Origin: Wyeomyia smithii
Lineage: Eukaryota > Arthropoda > Insecta > Diptera > Culicidae
Length of the DNA: 64,000 nt
Assembly: GCF_029784165.1 (NCBI RefSeq)
Contig: NC_073696.1
Span: 39,697,858-39,761,857 of the forward strand
Direction of reading: 5' to 3'
In this document: positions 1 to 11,900 of the stretch, piece by piece
Position numbering within the stretch: position 1 is the first letter of the stretch
Layout of the letters: each line of letters opens with the position of its first letter
Program-made: the position numbers and the translations under genes
Notes under the pieces: model-generated
Told to the model about the DNA's origin: nothing
What the model saw: the letters and a program-made list of their open reading frames with translations, nothing else
Database searches by the model: none

Positions 1-239
1 GCTTGTGATTTAAAAAACGTTGAGTTTGATTTTTAACCGGATTCCGGAAAAAATACCCGGTCCAGATAGCTCCGTTCTGGTCCGGTCCGGAATAATCGGA
101 AATTGAAGCCGGGAGAACTTCGAACCGGACTCTTTGGAATCCAGGTGCGATGTCGAACATAACTATTGATATACAGTCAGGTTTTTACGCGGATTTTTTA
201 CGAAGCTTTTTTACGCGATTTTTTTTTTGTTTCCGCTTA
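1..239. repeat. Low-complexity CCGG-rich and ACGCG/T-rich sequence
   Basis: The first 120 bases are dense in ccgg/ccggt words. From about 180 the sequence switches to repeats of the form acgcg followed by a T run. The same acgcg-T pattern resumes at 590-665, beyond the SINE, so the SINE probably inserted into this older repeat. No gene is visible. Confidence 0.5.
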
Positions 240-572
240 TATTCCGTCGGTCTAGTTCCGCAACTGTTGTTGAGTCAATCACCGACGCCCGGGGAGGCAA
301 CTCCAACCCAGGACCCTAACTCAAGACCCGTTGATTAACGGACCGGCGCCAACGGCTTTACTTCCTCATGCGATGGAAGGCGTGATCCCAGAGATTTTTT
401 GCCTCAGAAAATCTCCTGGTGTCGGCTAGGATTGAATCTATACCAGTTGGGTTGGTTGTGAGTGGATCACGCCACCTCACAACCATCGACACCTATGTCG
501 GCGGTGGGATTCGAACCCAGGCATCGAGCGTGGTTGGCGAAGACGTTACCAACCACGCTATGCCCCCGCAAT
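240..572 (-). mobile_element. tRNA-derived SINE
   Basis: Read on the minus strand, the segment starts near 572 with a tRNA-like head. An A-box-like tagcgtggttgg (plus 552-563) is followed by a B box ggttcgaatccc (plus 506-517), the internal RNA polymerase III promoter arrangement. The tRNA cloverleaf is degenerate and runs into some 250 bases of unrelated body, as in mosquito SINEs of the Feilai type. The far end (about 240) is approximate and I did not find a clean target-site duplication. Family naming is inference. Confidence 0.65.
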
Positions 573-999
573 GCAATTATGCAAATTTTTGAATTAACGC
601 TTTTTTACGCTGATTTTTGAATTAACGCGTTTTTTACGCGAAATTTCGAATTACGCGGTTTTTTAAGAGGTACGTATCCACCGCGTGAAAAAACCTGACT
701 GTGAGCGAAAAAATGAAGGGGGGCCAAAATAAGTTTTCGCCTGCAGCTCAAATCAGTCTTCGTCCGCCCCTGACAAAGTGCCGCATGACGTTCACTTTCG
801 ACGCGGCGGGGTACCGTTCTTTGAACGCGCACACTAAATAAATGGAGAAGCTTTACTGTTTCCGCCATCACGGTGAAAGTTCGACTGATAGAGCTGTCAA
901 TTATTTTCTGCTGACTTATGGGTTACTATGATTGATGCTGCATGGATGGCTTCGTCAGGGCATATGAAGGTAAACTCATTAAAATCGGCTATAAGCTAA
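573..999. other. Intergenic, no gene seen
   Basis: The first 90 bases repeat the acgcg/T-run words seen before the SINE. The rest is unremarkable; an open frame at 605-871 (-) has no recognisable protein features and is treated as chance. Confidence 0.4.
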
Positions 1000-1079
1000 C
1001 AAAAACAGTTTACAGAACTTGTAGAATATACTTTAACGTAACGTTGTTGTAAAGCTTTCCCAAACAAATTTCCATACAA

Positions 1080-1245
1080 ATTTTGAATGCAATGTGCCAA
1101 GCGGAGACAACCAATCGACTCTCGGTAAGTTAGGGATTGTTTCAAGCCCCAAATGAAACCAAAAAACTTGGTCCTGGAAAATCGATCAGTTTGACCCATT
1201 CTAGTATTTATCGAGGCATAACACTTCTCAACTCTGGTTGCCCCG
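1080..1245 (-). repeat. Dispersed repeat copy, family also at 21.7 and 22.2 kb
   Basis: This segment shares clear similarity with 22160-22345 in the same orientation and with 21655-21830 in the opposite orientation. Shared words include ttccatacaaatttt, gagacaa(aa)ccaatcgact and ccaaaaaacttggt. No coding potential is evident, and the family is probably a non-autonomous element remnant. Confidence 0.5.
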
Positions 1246-1729
1246 CATCCTGTTTCATAGACTGAGGCCGTTGCAGAAAGTCTTTGTCGGAGACTGCCAG
1301 TGCGGTTTTTGGGAAGGGCGATCCACAACAGACCAAATCCATCTGTTTCCGAGACCGTTAGCAGAGAAACATCCTCAGACCAAACTCCCAAATGTAATGA
1401 ACTTAGACTCATCACTGAATAGAACCGTAAGCCTTCTGCGAAGTCCAACCAATATGAGGTTAGGCTGATACAAGTCATTTTTCCTGGTTTTTCAAAGAAA
1501 TCAAAGATTTTTTTCGCAGGGCGTCGAGAGAATAATCCGGCTTCAACGGCACAGTGACAGGTCTCTGAACCAAATTAGGAAAAAAAAAAAACAAAAAGTC
1601 TTCGCCGCATGAATTGTTTTATGTTAGCTATACCCAACAAGCCGTTGAGACGTGAGAGTCTTGAGGACCTAAGCCAAACCAGTTTGCGCATTTCGGATCT
1701 AATAAAAGGCTTGATTTGCACCTCCCGCC

Positions 1730-1880
1730 AAAACTGTGATTCTGCCTTACGCGCCCTTCGAAATTCTGCCTTTCATATTTCTGCTTATTGAAATATTTTG
1801 CCTTGTGTGTACAGTCATAGAATTCTGCCTTTTATGATTCTGCCTTTCGTGCTTCTGCCTTTTGTGTTTATGCTTTCTGT
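1730..1880. repeat. Degenerate tandem repeat, about 17-bp unit
   Basis: Imperfect copies of attctgcctttyrtg follow one another (for example attctgccttttatg, attctgcctttcgtg, cttctgccttttgtg). This is a short decayed minisatellite. Confidence 0.55.
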
Positions 1881-3659
1881 GGTGAACCCGAACTCATTAC
1901 TGATGTCAGAAAATATTTAAAATAGCAATATACGCATCTAAAGTGTCGTTAGGCCTTTTTCATGATCAGATTTTTTTTTTGCTCCAATCATGCTTAAAAT
2001 TTAAATTTTAATAGGGAAACCGCTTTTATATTCATTTCAACATTTATTATTGCTCTTATTTGTTCTATTTACTGTAAAATTGTACTTTTTTAAAGTAAAA
2101 AAGAGACGAACCAGTCCGAAGACTAAAAGCCTATAATAAAGAAAAAAAAATTTAAAGTAAAAGTAGTTTTATTTTACCTCCCGATTCAGTCGAGTAGTCG
2201 GAAGTTAACAGCAATGAGAAAAGCGAAATAAAAGCGACGAGCGACGGTTCCCTTGCTAGTTCCTCATCAAAAATCTTTAGAATCGTATTTTTTTGTTTGG
2301 TTCTTGGGGTACCTACTCCTTTATAAATTGTGGTGGTACAAGAATCGTCATAATTCAATTTATTTTATTTTGAAAAGTTGTTAGCTTTTAAACCGTTTGA
2401 TCAATACAAGATCTTTCTACGAAAGACCTCTAAGACCTTTTAAAGACCGAAAGACCGAAAGACCTTTTAAAGAAAATTATGAGATCGTACGGTAGTTTAT
2501 TTTAACGTCTTCGGAAATATAAAAGACGATATATTTTTTTCTCATCAATTCAATTTATCTTCTCTTTATACATCTTTTGGTACCTAAAGCGGTTTACAAG
2601 TTTATATAAAAACGCTTGAGACTACTGGAATAAACTTAATCTATACTTTCCAGTTAATCATTTTGTTTAAATATACGAAACTGAATATTTTATAACTGAT
2701 CACCATACGTCTCCATAATTTTATTTACAAAATATCTCCCTATGAGCAACGATGTGCAAAACGGGACCCAAAAATCTGAAAAGTATAAATTTTCCATTGG
2801 TTGTAGGTTATCCGATCGTTCCGAACTGTTTCACAAGATGGTACGGTAGAAATGAAATTAGAAATGAAAAACATGTTTTTCTGGCTTCCCTGCAATATGT
2901 TTTACCTCGATTGAGAAATTGGTTGTATTTTTGGTAAGGCTTGAAAATCAACCAAAAAGTACATAATTTTTTCTTCAAAATGAAATTTGTTGTATCAAAA
3001 TCGGATCAAAACTGAGGCAGTTACAGGCGTTTGAAGTTAAGCTAAAAATTGTGATTTTAAACATCAAAATCATCGCAATTGCCTGATTTAGCAATATTTA
3101 AAGTGCGATTGAAAAACCAATATCTTAATCGATTGTTTTACTTTGGGAAAAGGTCATTTACAGCTTGACAATCTTCGGAAAAATGCAAAAAATCAAAAAT
3201 ATTGAAATGAAAATTCGAGTTTTTTCCGGTCTCCGACCACTGTGCGTCGTCTGATTGTCTGGCTTGATACCAAGAGTTGCGATTCTTTTTGTACTTAGAA
3301 GGATAATTTTACAGGATCTCTTTTGATGCACCTATTGATCATAGCGTAAACACTAGAGGTGGTAGAACGAGGTCTTACTCTTTTGTGTTCAACCGCAATC
3401 GTTCCAGTTGTCCAATATTTAGAGCACCTTGATAAGGTTGACTTTTTACCAACACAAAATGTCGCTTGTTAATAAACTAATGTTCAACTGATCTTTCATG
3501 AACCTATGTATGTAGGTCAAAAATAGACTGCTATGCCGTAATGTGTCGATGAAATTAAGGCCGCCAAATTGAACGATTTCTGTTGCCAATGTTCCGTTCA
3601 ATGCTGTATGCTCTTGGTTTGCGGATGATACCAATGTATCGTCGGTATTAACCGCAAAG
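1881..3659. other. AT-rich intergenic DNA, no gene seen
   Basis: No open frame here shows recognisable protein features or plausible splice pairs. At 2410-2475 there is a short iteration of gaaagacc/aagacctttt words. Confidence 0.4.
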
Positions 3660-3900
3660 CAGTGGGTAAGGTATTCATGCCTTTGAAGAAGGAATCAGTG
3701 AGAATCTTGGTACTGTTTGGCGGCAAGGTTCAAAAGTTTCGTCTTCTCGAACAAAATTTGGGGAAGTGGTGCTTCAAAGCGGCTGAAGTTTCACTTTTTC
3801 GATTAATGAAAAAAGCACAGGTAGCACAGGTTCATGAAACGGAGTTTCCCAGCTCAAAAATATCTAAGTCCTAGAAAGTCGATTTGAAAGAAAAAAAAAT
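3660..3900 (+). repeat. Dispersed repeat, 'fold-back core' family copy 1
   Basis: It shares an approximately 110-bp core with 15105-15260, 15430-15620 (opposite strand), 16905-17050 (opposite strand) and, more weakly, 35380-35440. Shared words include gtttcgtcttctcga, cttcaaagcggctgaagttt and agaaagtcgattt. The element recurs as inverted pairs at 15-17 kb, so it is probably a non-autonomous fold-back transposon. Confidence 0.55.
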
Positions 3901-3954
3901 CCAAATTAATTTTTTTAAGTCAACACCAGATCTCGACGCAGCCGCAAAAAGGAC

Positions 3955-4115
3955 TTTTTATGGTTTACGTAGGCAACTGATATCCCGCAATTAACGCTCT
4001 ACAGGACGCTGTTTTACTCGATGGTACTCAACGGCCAAGAGTGTAGGTCGATGAAGGAGGCCAACCGGCGGGCACTTAGAATCTTCGAGCGTAAGATCAA
4101 TACTTGGTGGAAAAC
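3955..4115 (+). pseudogene. Non-LTR retrotransposon reverse transcriptase remnant
   Basis: Translation around 3990-4110 reads LYRTLFYSMVLNG, then REANRRALRIFERKI-like sequence (here KEANRRALRIFERKI). That matches the end of a non-LTR reverse transcriptase, where a thumb-region 'LY..L..PVL.YG.E' block is followed by 'L..FERKILR'. Only about 50 codons survive, with no flanking domains. Clade assignment is not possible by eye. Confidence 0.55.
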
Positions 4116-5030
4116 TGAAAAATGGAGTGTGGTGTAGGTGGAGGAGTAATCGGGTTCTGGATCATATGATTCATACAGGTTTTCTAGTAATTCTAATTTG
4201 TTGAATTCTATAAGTTGGTGTACAAGAATGACTTTTCTTTTTATTTACAATTGATATTAGGATTCGTCCAACAGCAACCACTAACAAAATCAAGTAGTTT
4301 TTCAAAGGTCGTCATAATTATTGAACTAAGTTTTGAGTTGATCGTTCTACGTTCTATTCGTTATATTGTTACGATTTTTACACTTAGTCAATCTTTCTTA
4401 TATTTAAGTTCTGATAGGATCACGCGTGGTAAATTCGTTCATAAATGAGTACAAGCTATCAGCAACCTCTTCTTGGAAGATGATAAGTATTTCCTCTCAT
4501 CAATTCTCATGATTCATACATGCCGACAATGAATTGAATTGAACTCGTGTATATTTGGACGTTTTAAGTGTCATCAAGTAACGCTTACGATGAGGAAAGT
4601 TAACATAATACGCTTTCTTCTATTACATATTCGCATGCGCAATTCTTTCATAAAGCATAATTTACTACCTAGTTTGATAAAAAAAAATTAACATTATAAC
4701 GTCTTGAGTTTCTAATACCATTTTTCAATTAAGTAATTAGATCGTAATTGTAATGTTTCAAATAGTCAGTCACGTTAGAGCAATTAATTTTTTGATACTC
4801 GCACCAATCACGCTCCATTCCACTGCTCAAGAGTGAAACAATATTCCGATGCCAGTCTCACCATAAATCATCAATTGAAAATTATTATCGTTAGCGCACT
4901 TTCAACGCCTGATAAGTCCAGAAAAAAAAATATAAATATGAAAGAAGATCATCACCGCGTTTGTCCGCGTGAGTGACTAAGCCCACGACGTCGAAATAAA
5001 TCAGAAGTACGCCGGAGGACGCGTTCGCAA
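4116..5030. other. Intergenic DNA upstream of transglutaminase copy 1
   Basis: AT-rich sequence without a recognisable gene; it should contain the distal regulatory DNA of the transglutaminase gene that starts near 5069. Confidence 0.4.
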
Positions 5031-5034
5031 TGTG

Positions 5035-5071
5035 TATAAATTCTTTCTCTAGTCGAAAGCGAGGTGTCAGT
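5035..5071 (+). promoter_or_regulatory. Core promoter of transglutaminase copy 1 (TATA + Inr)
   Basis: A TATAAA box (5035-5040) lies 34 bases upstream of an arthropod initiator, tcagt (5067-5071, predicted +1 at A5069). This would give a 5' UTR of about 100 bases before the ATG at 5171. Spacing and motifs fit a focused insect promoter; it is inferred from sequence only. Confidence 0.55.
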
Positions 5072-5170
5072 CTGTTCGAGTGATTTGTGGTTGTTCGTCG
5101 TTTTGCACGGATATCTGCTTGTGCGAGTACAACAAGTGCGCGTGTGTCGTTCAAACGCAGCGAAAAAAAA

Positions 5171-7621
5171 ATGTATGACGGTTTTTATCCAAATTTACAA
5201 CCTTTGCTGATTTGGCAACCAACCGATTGTGAGTGTTTGATAACTTTATGTGATAACATTTAAAATTGTAGCAACTAGTGATTAACAACATTTAATTCCG
5301 TTTTAAAATGTAGATCAAACAGAGGAAGATGATGTTCTTGGGATTGTGCATGTGGATCCTTGTATCGAGCAAAATGGAACAGAACACCATACCGAGCGGT
5401 TTGAGTTGATGAATCGACACCGAATCGATGGCAGTTCCTCACTTTTGGTGGTGAGGCGTGGCCAGCCTTTTAAACTGAGGCTGTACTCTAACAGACCGTA
5501 CGACGAGGATCGCGATGCTGTTTCCATCATCCTGTCCGTTCAACCGATGAATGGTGAGAAAGTAAGTCACGGTAATGGGACTGTTGTTTACTTGCCGTTG
5601 ACAAAATCAGACGATAACGTGGATGAGGACGAGTTCGAATGGAAAGCTAGTTTGGAAGCAGTGGAAGACAATACGCTTCTCGTTAGCATTCAAGCCTCGG
5701 CAAATGCATCTGTTTCTAGATGGGAAGTCGCGATTGACACTAAGTGTTCCGAACAAACGAAAAACTACACCATGCCGGAGCCAATCTATTTACTATTCAA
5801 TCCGTGGTGCGAAAAGGATCCTGTTTATATGGAAGGTTTGTAAATTTACTGATGAGCTGGGCGAAGGTGAAGATCGATGTTACAAAGTGTAGTGTGAATA
5901 TTTGTTTAATAATTACAACATTCGTTAGTCAATAACTCAGTTTGTAAACATCATTCTGCGCCGATCTTCTATCAATATTTTATTTCAATAAATAAAGAGA
6001 TGTTCTATTGCACTAGACGAGCAAATGCGCGAGGAATATGTTCTTGGCGACACGACACTAATCTGGCGTGGCTGTGATCGCAGTTTTCATCCAACCATCT
6101 GGAAATTGGGTCAGTTCGAGCGCGATGTGTTGGATTGTGGACTACTGCTGTTATCGAGTGTGGGCCGAGTAAGTGCAACATATCGTGGAAATCCTGTTCG
6201 AGTTTCACGAGCTCTTTCGGCCGCAGTTAACAGCAACGATGACAATGGAGCGTTGATGGGAAACTGGAATACGCATTTTCCGGACGGTACCGCTCCTTCG
6301 GCTTGGGTTGGATCGGTGGAGATTTTACAACAGTACTACCACACGAAGCGATCCGTCAGATACGGACAGTGCTGGGTATTTTCTGGAGTTTTAGCGACAA
6401 GTAAGATGTTATTTAGAATCGTAAAATTTTGGTCTTTTTCAAATATTCATTTTTTGACAGTTTCTCGTGCTCTTGGAATCCCATGCCGGGTGGTGTCCAA
6501 TTTCAATTCGGCTCATGATTCCGAAGCGTCACTCACGATCGATTACTATTTCGGTGAGAATAATGTGCATTTGAGGGAGTTTAGTTCTGATTCGACATGG
6601 AACTTCCACGTGTGGAATGAACTGTGGATGCGACGGTCCGATCTTGGAGCAGGAGCTGACGAGCTGTATGATGGTTGGCAGGCTGTTGACGCCACCCCGC
6701 AAGAGATGTCGGACGGCATGTATAAGTTGGGACCCGCGCCGGTCAAAGCATTCGTTGAGGATTGGCCAATTCATCAGTACCAAAGCGATTGGAACCTGGG
6801 AGCGAGAAGACATAACTAATACTTATAAATTTGAGGAGCACACTTGCGACGAAAGACTAACGATGATGAAAGCATTGAAACAAACCGGCAGTCCGTTCGC
6901 AAGATTATATTTGAACGAGGATTTTCATGATATTGAATTTAAAGTTGACATAAGAAACGATGTTAAAATCGGTGAGCCTTTTGCCATTGTATTAAATATC
7001 AAGAATAACTCCGAGGAGCGGACTTATCCTGTCGAAGGAATTGTACATGTGGATACAGTTCTGTACACTGGAAGATTAAGGAAGCCTTTGAAGGCGATTC
7101 CCTTCAACATTGACGTGGAACCATCTTCTTCTAGCGTATTTGAATTGAATGTCGATTTCGATGAATACTACAACAATATTTTGGATCAGGCATACTTCAA
7201 GATTGTTTGTTCGGCCAGTGTGAAGGGAACTAACTATGAATATTTCGCCCAAGAGGACTACCGTGTGCGGAAGCCAGACATCAAAATTGCACTGGACAAT
7301 GAACCGGTGAACGGTGCACCACTCTACATCACTGCTACACTTCAGAATCCGATGCCGATTCCACTGACAAATGGAGCCTTCCGGTTTGAATGCTCCGGGG
7401 TTTGGCAATCGGTGGACATCCCTAGTGATTACATAGAGGCGGGTGAGATGGCAACTGTGCGGTTCCGCATGATGCCTCAGTTCGAGGGACGGGCACAAAT
7501 TGCGGCCAAATTTAATGCAACGGAATTGAATGACGTGGATGGCTTCCTAGCGTTTAAAGTGAATGAAAATGTGGAACGGAACGCTGGTCGCTCTTTGAAG
7601 GATGCACTTGTTTTTGCGTAA
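5171..7621 (+). CDS. Transglutaminase, copy 1 (annulin-like; reading frame broken in exon 4)
   Basis: Ca2+-dependent protein-glutamine gamma-glutamyltransferase. Exons I infer: 5171-5228, 5314-5835, 6017-6400, 6461-7621; junctions keep phase with GT/AG ends. The ATG at 5171 opens MYDGFYPNLQPLL, and the first intron splits a Tyr codon. The N-terminal beta-sandwich runs to about residue 190, then the core. Catalytic Cys sits in GQCWVF (about residue 312), His in NFHVWNELW (about 371) and Asp in GWQAVDATPQE (about 398). After GPAPVKA (about 6750) the frame is lost: the FISTKAIGTWEREDI block and both C-terminal beta-barrels continue in the +1 frame from 6770. Against copy 2, about 122 bases are missing there, including the EVNAD calcium-site region. 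No GT-AG pair repairs it. Either a pseudogenised allele or an assembly gap. Two distal introns of copy 2 are absent. AATAAA at 7743-7748. Confidence 0.85.
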
Positions 7622-8065
7622 TTGTGTTCAGTTTTTTTTTGGTATACCTAGCAAAGTAATCATAATTATTTGCTTTATTTGTTTGGTATTCATCATAGTT
7701 ATTAATAATATGACTGAAATTAGCACAGAAACCTGCATGTATAATAAATTTGTGTTTTGCACATTCTCACAGAAACAAAATATTTTATTTCATGTCTCAT
7801 ATCACCTCTTTTCATGTTTTTTAATGTCTCGCTACGCAATTTTAAATGTGTATTCTACAAACAATTATAGAAATTTTGTACAGTTTTGAATATTTTGTCG
7901 TTCAGGAGCGTTTTTCTAAAAAATGCTTGACACACTTAAATTTATGAAGTGAACATGCGTCACGCGAAGGAATATTTTGGAATCCACAAAGTATTCCAAC
8001 AAGAGTCAGAAAAGTATTGAAATAAGCAAGCACTCATTCATTTCTCATATAGAAATTCGCTCAAA
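7622..8065. other. 3' flank of transglutaminase copy 1
   Basis: AT-rich 3' UTR with a polyadenylation signal AATAAA at 7743-7748, then unremarkable sequence up to the BEL insertion. No gene is seen. Confidence 0.5.
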
Positions 8066-8070
8066 CTACT

Positions 8071-8492
8071 TGTTGGTGAACCACCCTATTGGAGCGGGCG
8101 TATTCCCCCCGGCGCGATGCAAGTAGCTCAGTATCAACATGACAACCGAGTGACAGAAGGAACTGCATCAACTGGCTGTGATTCTAATTCGCGGTTAATT
8201 TTTGGCTTGGGTTCGAGTCTATAAAAGCGCTTAGCGCAGATGATCTCTCTTCTCTTTCGCTACTGACACGATTAAATAAAGCTCGAAATGTTAATTAGAT
8301 TTAAGACAAATAGTTAATAAAATAATAGTGTTAGCACGGTGTTGGTGTAAATTAAAGAAAGTGTATTTATCGCCAATGTGAAATCCAGTTCCCCGCGAGT
8401 GCAGGAAAAATACGTTTGGCTGGAAGCCGTTTTATTTCACCGTTGGCTGATGTCCATCCAACCAACTTCGGACCCTTAAGAGCTATCGGACA
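8071..8492 (+). repeat. 5' LTR of the BEL/Pao element
   Basis: 422 bp, tg...ca. It contains a TATAAAA box (8220-8226) and a downstream AATAAA (8275-8280), so transcription should start around 8250 and the U3/R/U5 order is recognisable. It matches the 3' LTR except for one base noticed. Confidence 0.93.
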
Positions 8493-8984
8493 ACTGGTCC
8501 TTCGAACCGGATGAAGGAACCCAATTACCCAATCCAAGAGACATCAGTCATCGCTATAGGAAGTTAAACCGAACTACGGATTGCCCAGCAGGCGACGCCA
8601 TCTTTCTAATTGGCGTCGGTTTATTCACTAGAGGAAACCCCACGGAACTATTTATACAAGGCCCAATTCCTCATTAAAAATCGGTGAGTGCGATTCCAAT
8701 AACCTACAATCCAAATCCCAGTGCTCGCGGTCTTTCGTTTTGTGGACACCCAGGTTTTCGCGACTCGATTTTGACATTAATTCATCGCTGTGCTACACTT
8801 ACTTACCTGGAGGACACAAGCTGCAATTGGAAATAAATTGATACCCGAGAGGATACTCGCGTTCCCAGTCGTGTACAATCAATATCAGCTGATCGACATC
8901 TGACCATCGTTTGAGTTGGAGTTTGTTCGAGGAGCATCTTTAGTATAACAAAAGGCTCATATTCAAGAGCCATCAGAACACACT

Positions 8985-11900
8985 ATGCCTGCTGCTAAAC
9001 ACAAATCACCGCAGCTGAAGTCACTGCAAACGAAGCTACGCGGACTGCAGACGTCTTTCGGCAATATGTATCGATTTATGGAACAGCACCGGGATGATAC
9101 GAATTTGGCGGAGGTCGACGTACGACTGGAGCAGCTAGATCGCATGTGGGACAGAATGAACGAGGCTATTAACGACGTTGAGTCCCACGAAGAATCGATT
9201 GCCGATACGGACAGTTCCGTGAAGGATCGCATCGACTTTGAAAATCGGTTCTACGAGCTAAAAACATTTCTCATTGGTAAGCAAAAGGAAGATTGTGATC
9301 AAACCATATTAAATCAGACTACTCGCTCTCTCGATAATCCCCCCACCTCTACCCCTCATGTGCGGTTGCCCCAAATTACCCTTCCAAAATTCAGTGGCAA
9401 ATTAGACGAATGGCTTACGTTCCGTGATCTCTTTACGTCACTAATTCATTGGCAGACTGATCTTCCTGAGATAGAAAAGTTCCACTACTTGCGTAGCCAG
9501 CTAGAAGGGGAAGCGCTATCGGTTATAGATTCACTCCCTCTCATTAAGGCAAATTATACCGTCGCGTGGGAATTACTAACGAAGCGATATTCGAACACGA
9601 AGGTTCTCCGCAAACGACAGGTTCAAGCTCTCTTCGAGTTACCAACGGTTGGGAGAGAATCGGCTAATGAGTTACATACCCTTCTGGATACTTTCGAAAA
9701 AACTATTAAGTCACTCGATCAAGTCACCCCTCAACAGGCTGATTATAAGGATATGCTATTGGTTCATCTTCTATGTTCGCGCTTGGATCATGGCACGCGT
9801 AGAACATGGGAAGAATTTTCTTCGTCTAAGGAATCGGATACGGTTAAGGAGCTGCTTGAGTTCTTGCAACGTAGAGTCAGAATTCTGGAATCATTGCCTA
9901 TCAAGTCCAATGAACATAAGGTAGAATATACACAGCCTAAACATCCAAAGGGACCAACCTCGGTTAAGGCATACAGTGCATCGATTCAACAGTCATCGGG
10001 TAGCAGTAAATGTGTTTGCTGCTCGGATAATCACCCTCTCTATCAATGCCCATCGTTTCAAAAAATGATCGTTTCCGACCGAGATGCACTACTTAGAAAT
10101 CGTTCCCTGTGTCGAAATTGCTTTCGCCGTGGTCATCATGCGAGAGAATGCAGTTCCAAATTCACTTGTAAGCAATGCAAAGGGAAACATCACACGCTAG
10201 TGTGCTTCAAGGGTAAACCAACCGATGAAAAACCGAACGTGAATAATGAACCAAAACCGTCACCGACAGCTTCGGGTGATGAGCTAACTGAATCCAAAGT
10301 TGTCAACTTGGCGACTACTAGCAGGGTGGCCTGCAACGCAGCGGCTGGTTCAACGACGGGTGTATTTTTGCTCACTGCGATTGTCACTCTGGAAGATGAT
10401 CGAGGTGGACAGGTTCATGCCAGAGCATTGTTGGACAGTGCTGCGGAATGCAATTTGATCAGCAATAGAGTGCGGAAACTACTCACGGTCAAGGAACACC
10501 GATGCATGGTTGAAGTCGTTGGCATCCAAGGTTTGGCTACCCGGGCCCAGGGCAAAATTACTGTTAAAGTACGTTCGAGATTTACGGATTTCTCCCAGCC
10601 AATGGATATGTACATTCTCCCGAAAATCGCTGCACAAATGACTTCATCATCGGTCGATATAAATAAATGGAAACTACCCAGCGGGATCGAACTGGCAGAT
10701 CCAACATTTTTCAAAGGTGGCTCAGTTGACCTGGTGTTGGGAGCTGAAGCCTTTTTCGACTTTTTCATAACTGGTCGTAAAATCCGATTAGGGGATACCT
10801 TACCTTCATTGGTGGATTCGGTGTTTGGCTGGGTTGTTACGGGCAAATGTTTGGTGGATAGTCCCATTAAGTCTGTAATTTGCGACATCGCAATCAGTAA
10901 CAAACTAGATACTTTACTGGAAAGGTTTTGGGAAACTGAAGACATCGGTCAAGATTACAAGCACTCTCCCGAGGAGGCTAGGTGCATGGAATATTTTACA
11001 CAAACTACACAACGGCAAGGTTCTGGTCGATACACGGTGTCCTATCCGAGGAATAGTGAGGTGCTATCCCAGCTTGGTGATTTGAAGGCTATAGCAGAGC
11101 GGAGATTCATGCAGTTGGAGAGACGTTTAGAACGAGATCAAAATCTACGAGAGCAATATGCAGCCTTCATGAGCGAATATGAATCTATGGGCCACATGCA
11201 TTTGATACCCGATGAACACAATGCGAACGTTAAGCGATGCTTCCTCCCACATCACCCAGTGGTGAAGGAAGACAGCACAACTACTAAGGTGCGGGTGGTG
11301 TTTGACGCCTCCGCAAAAACATCTACCAATATTTCTTTGAACGACAGTTTGCTGGTAGGCCCTGTTATTCAGGAAGATTTGCGCTCAATTATACTTCGGA
11401 GTCGTACACGTCAGATTATGGTGGTCGCCGACATCGAAAAGATGTTTCGGCAAATCGAAATTCGCCCCGAGGATCGGCGGCTTCAGTGCATTTTGTGGCG
11501 TCTCTCACCTAACGTTCCGATTTCCATATACGAACTAGCGACTGTTACGTATGGCACGAAGCCGGCACCATTTTTGGCAACTAGGGTACTTATGCAGTTG
11601 GCTTCAGATGAGCAGCACCGATTCCCACTGGCCGCGAAATCAGTTAAGGAGGATTGTTATATGGATGATGTGATAACAGGTGCGAACGATCCAGATACAG
11701 CTAAAGAACTACGAGTGCAGTTGCAGGAAATGTTACGCCGAGGTGGGTTTTGGTTGCGAAAATTTGCTTCTAATTGTAAGACCGTGCTCGAAGGTTTACC
11801 GGCAGAGGACCTCTCTATACAGGTTGACGACGGAATTAATCTAGACCCTGATCCCATGGTTAAAACGTTGGGTTTAATTTGGATGCCGAAGACAGATGTT

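Noticed and set aside
503..572. A functional tRNA gene on the minus strand
   Set aside because: A and B boxes are present, but the acceptor and anticodon stems do not pair properly and the sequence runs into a long SINE body.
6401..6460. Coding insertion in transglutaminase copy 1
   Set aside because: 60 bases, stop-free, but GTAAGA...CAG ends and the paralogue has an intron at the same place.
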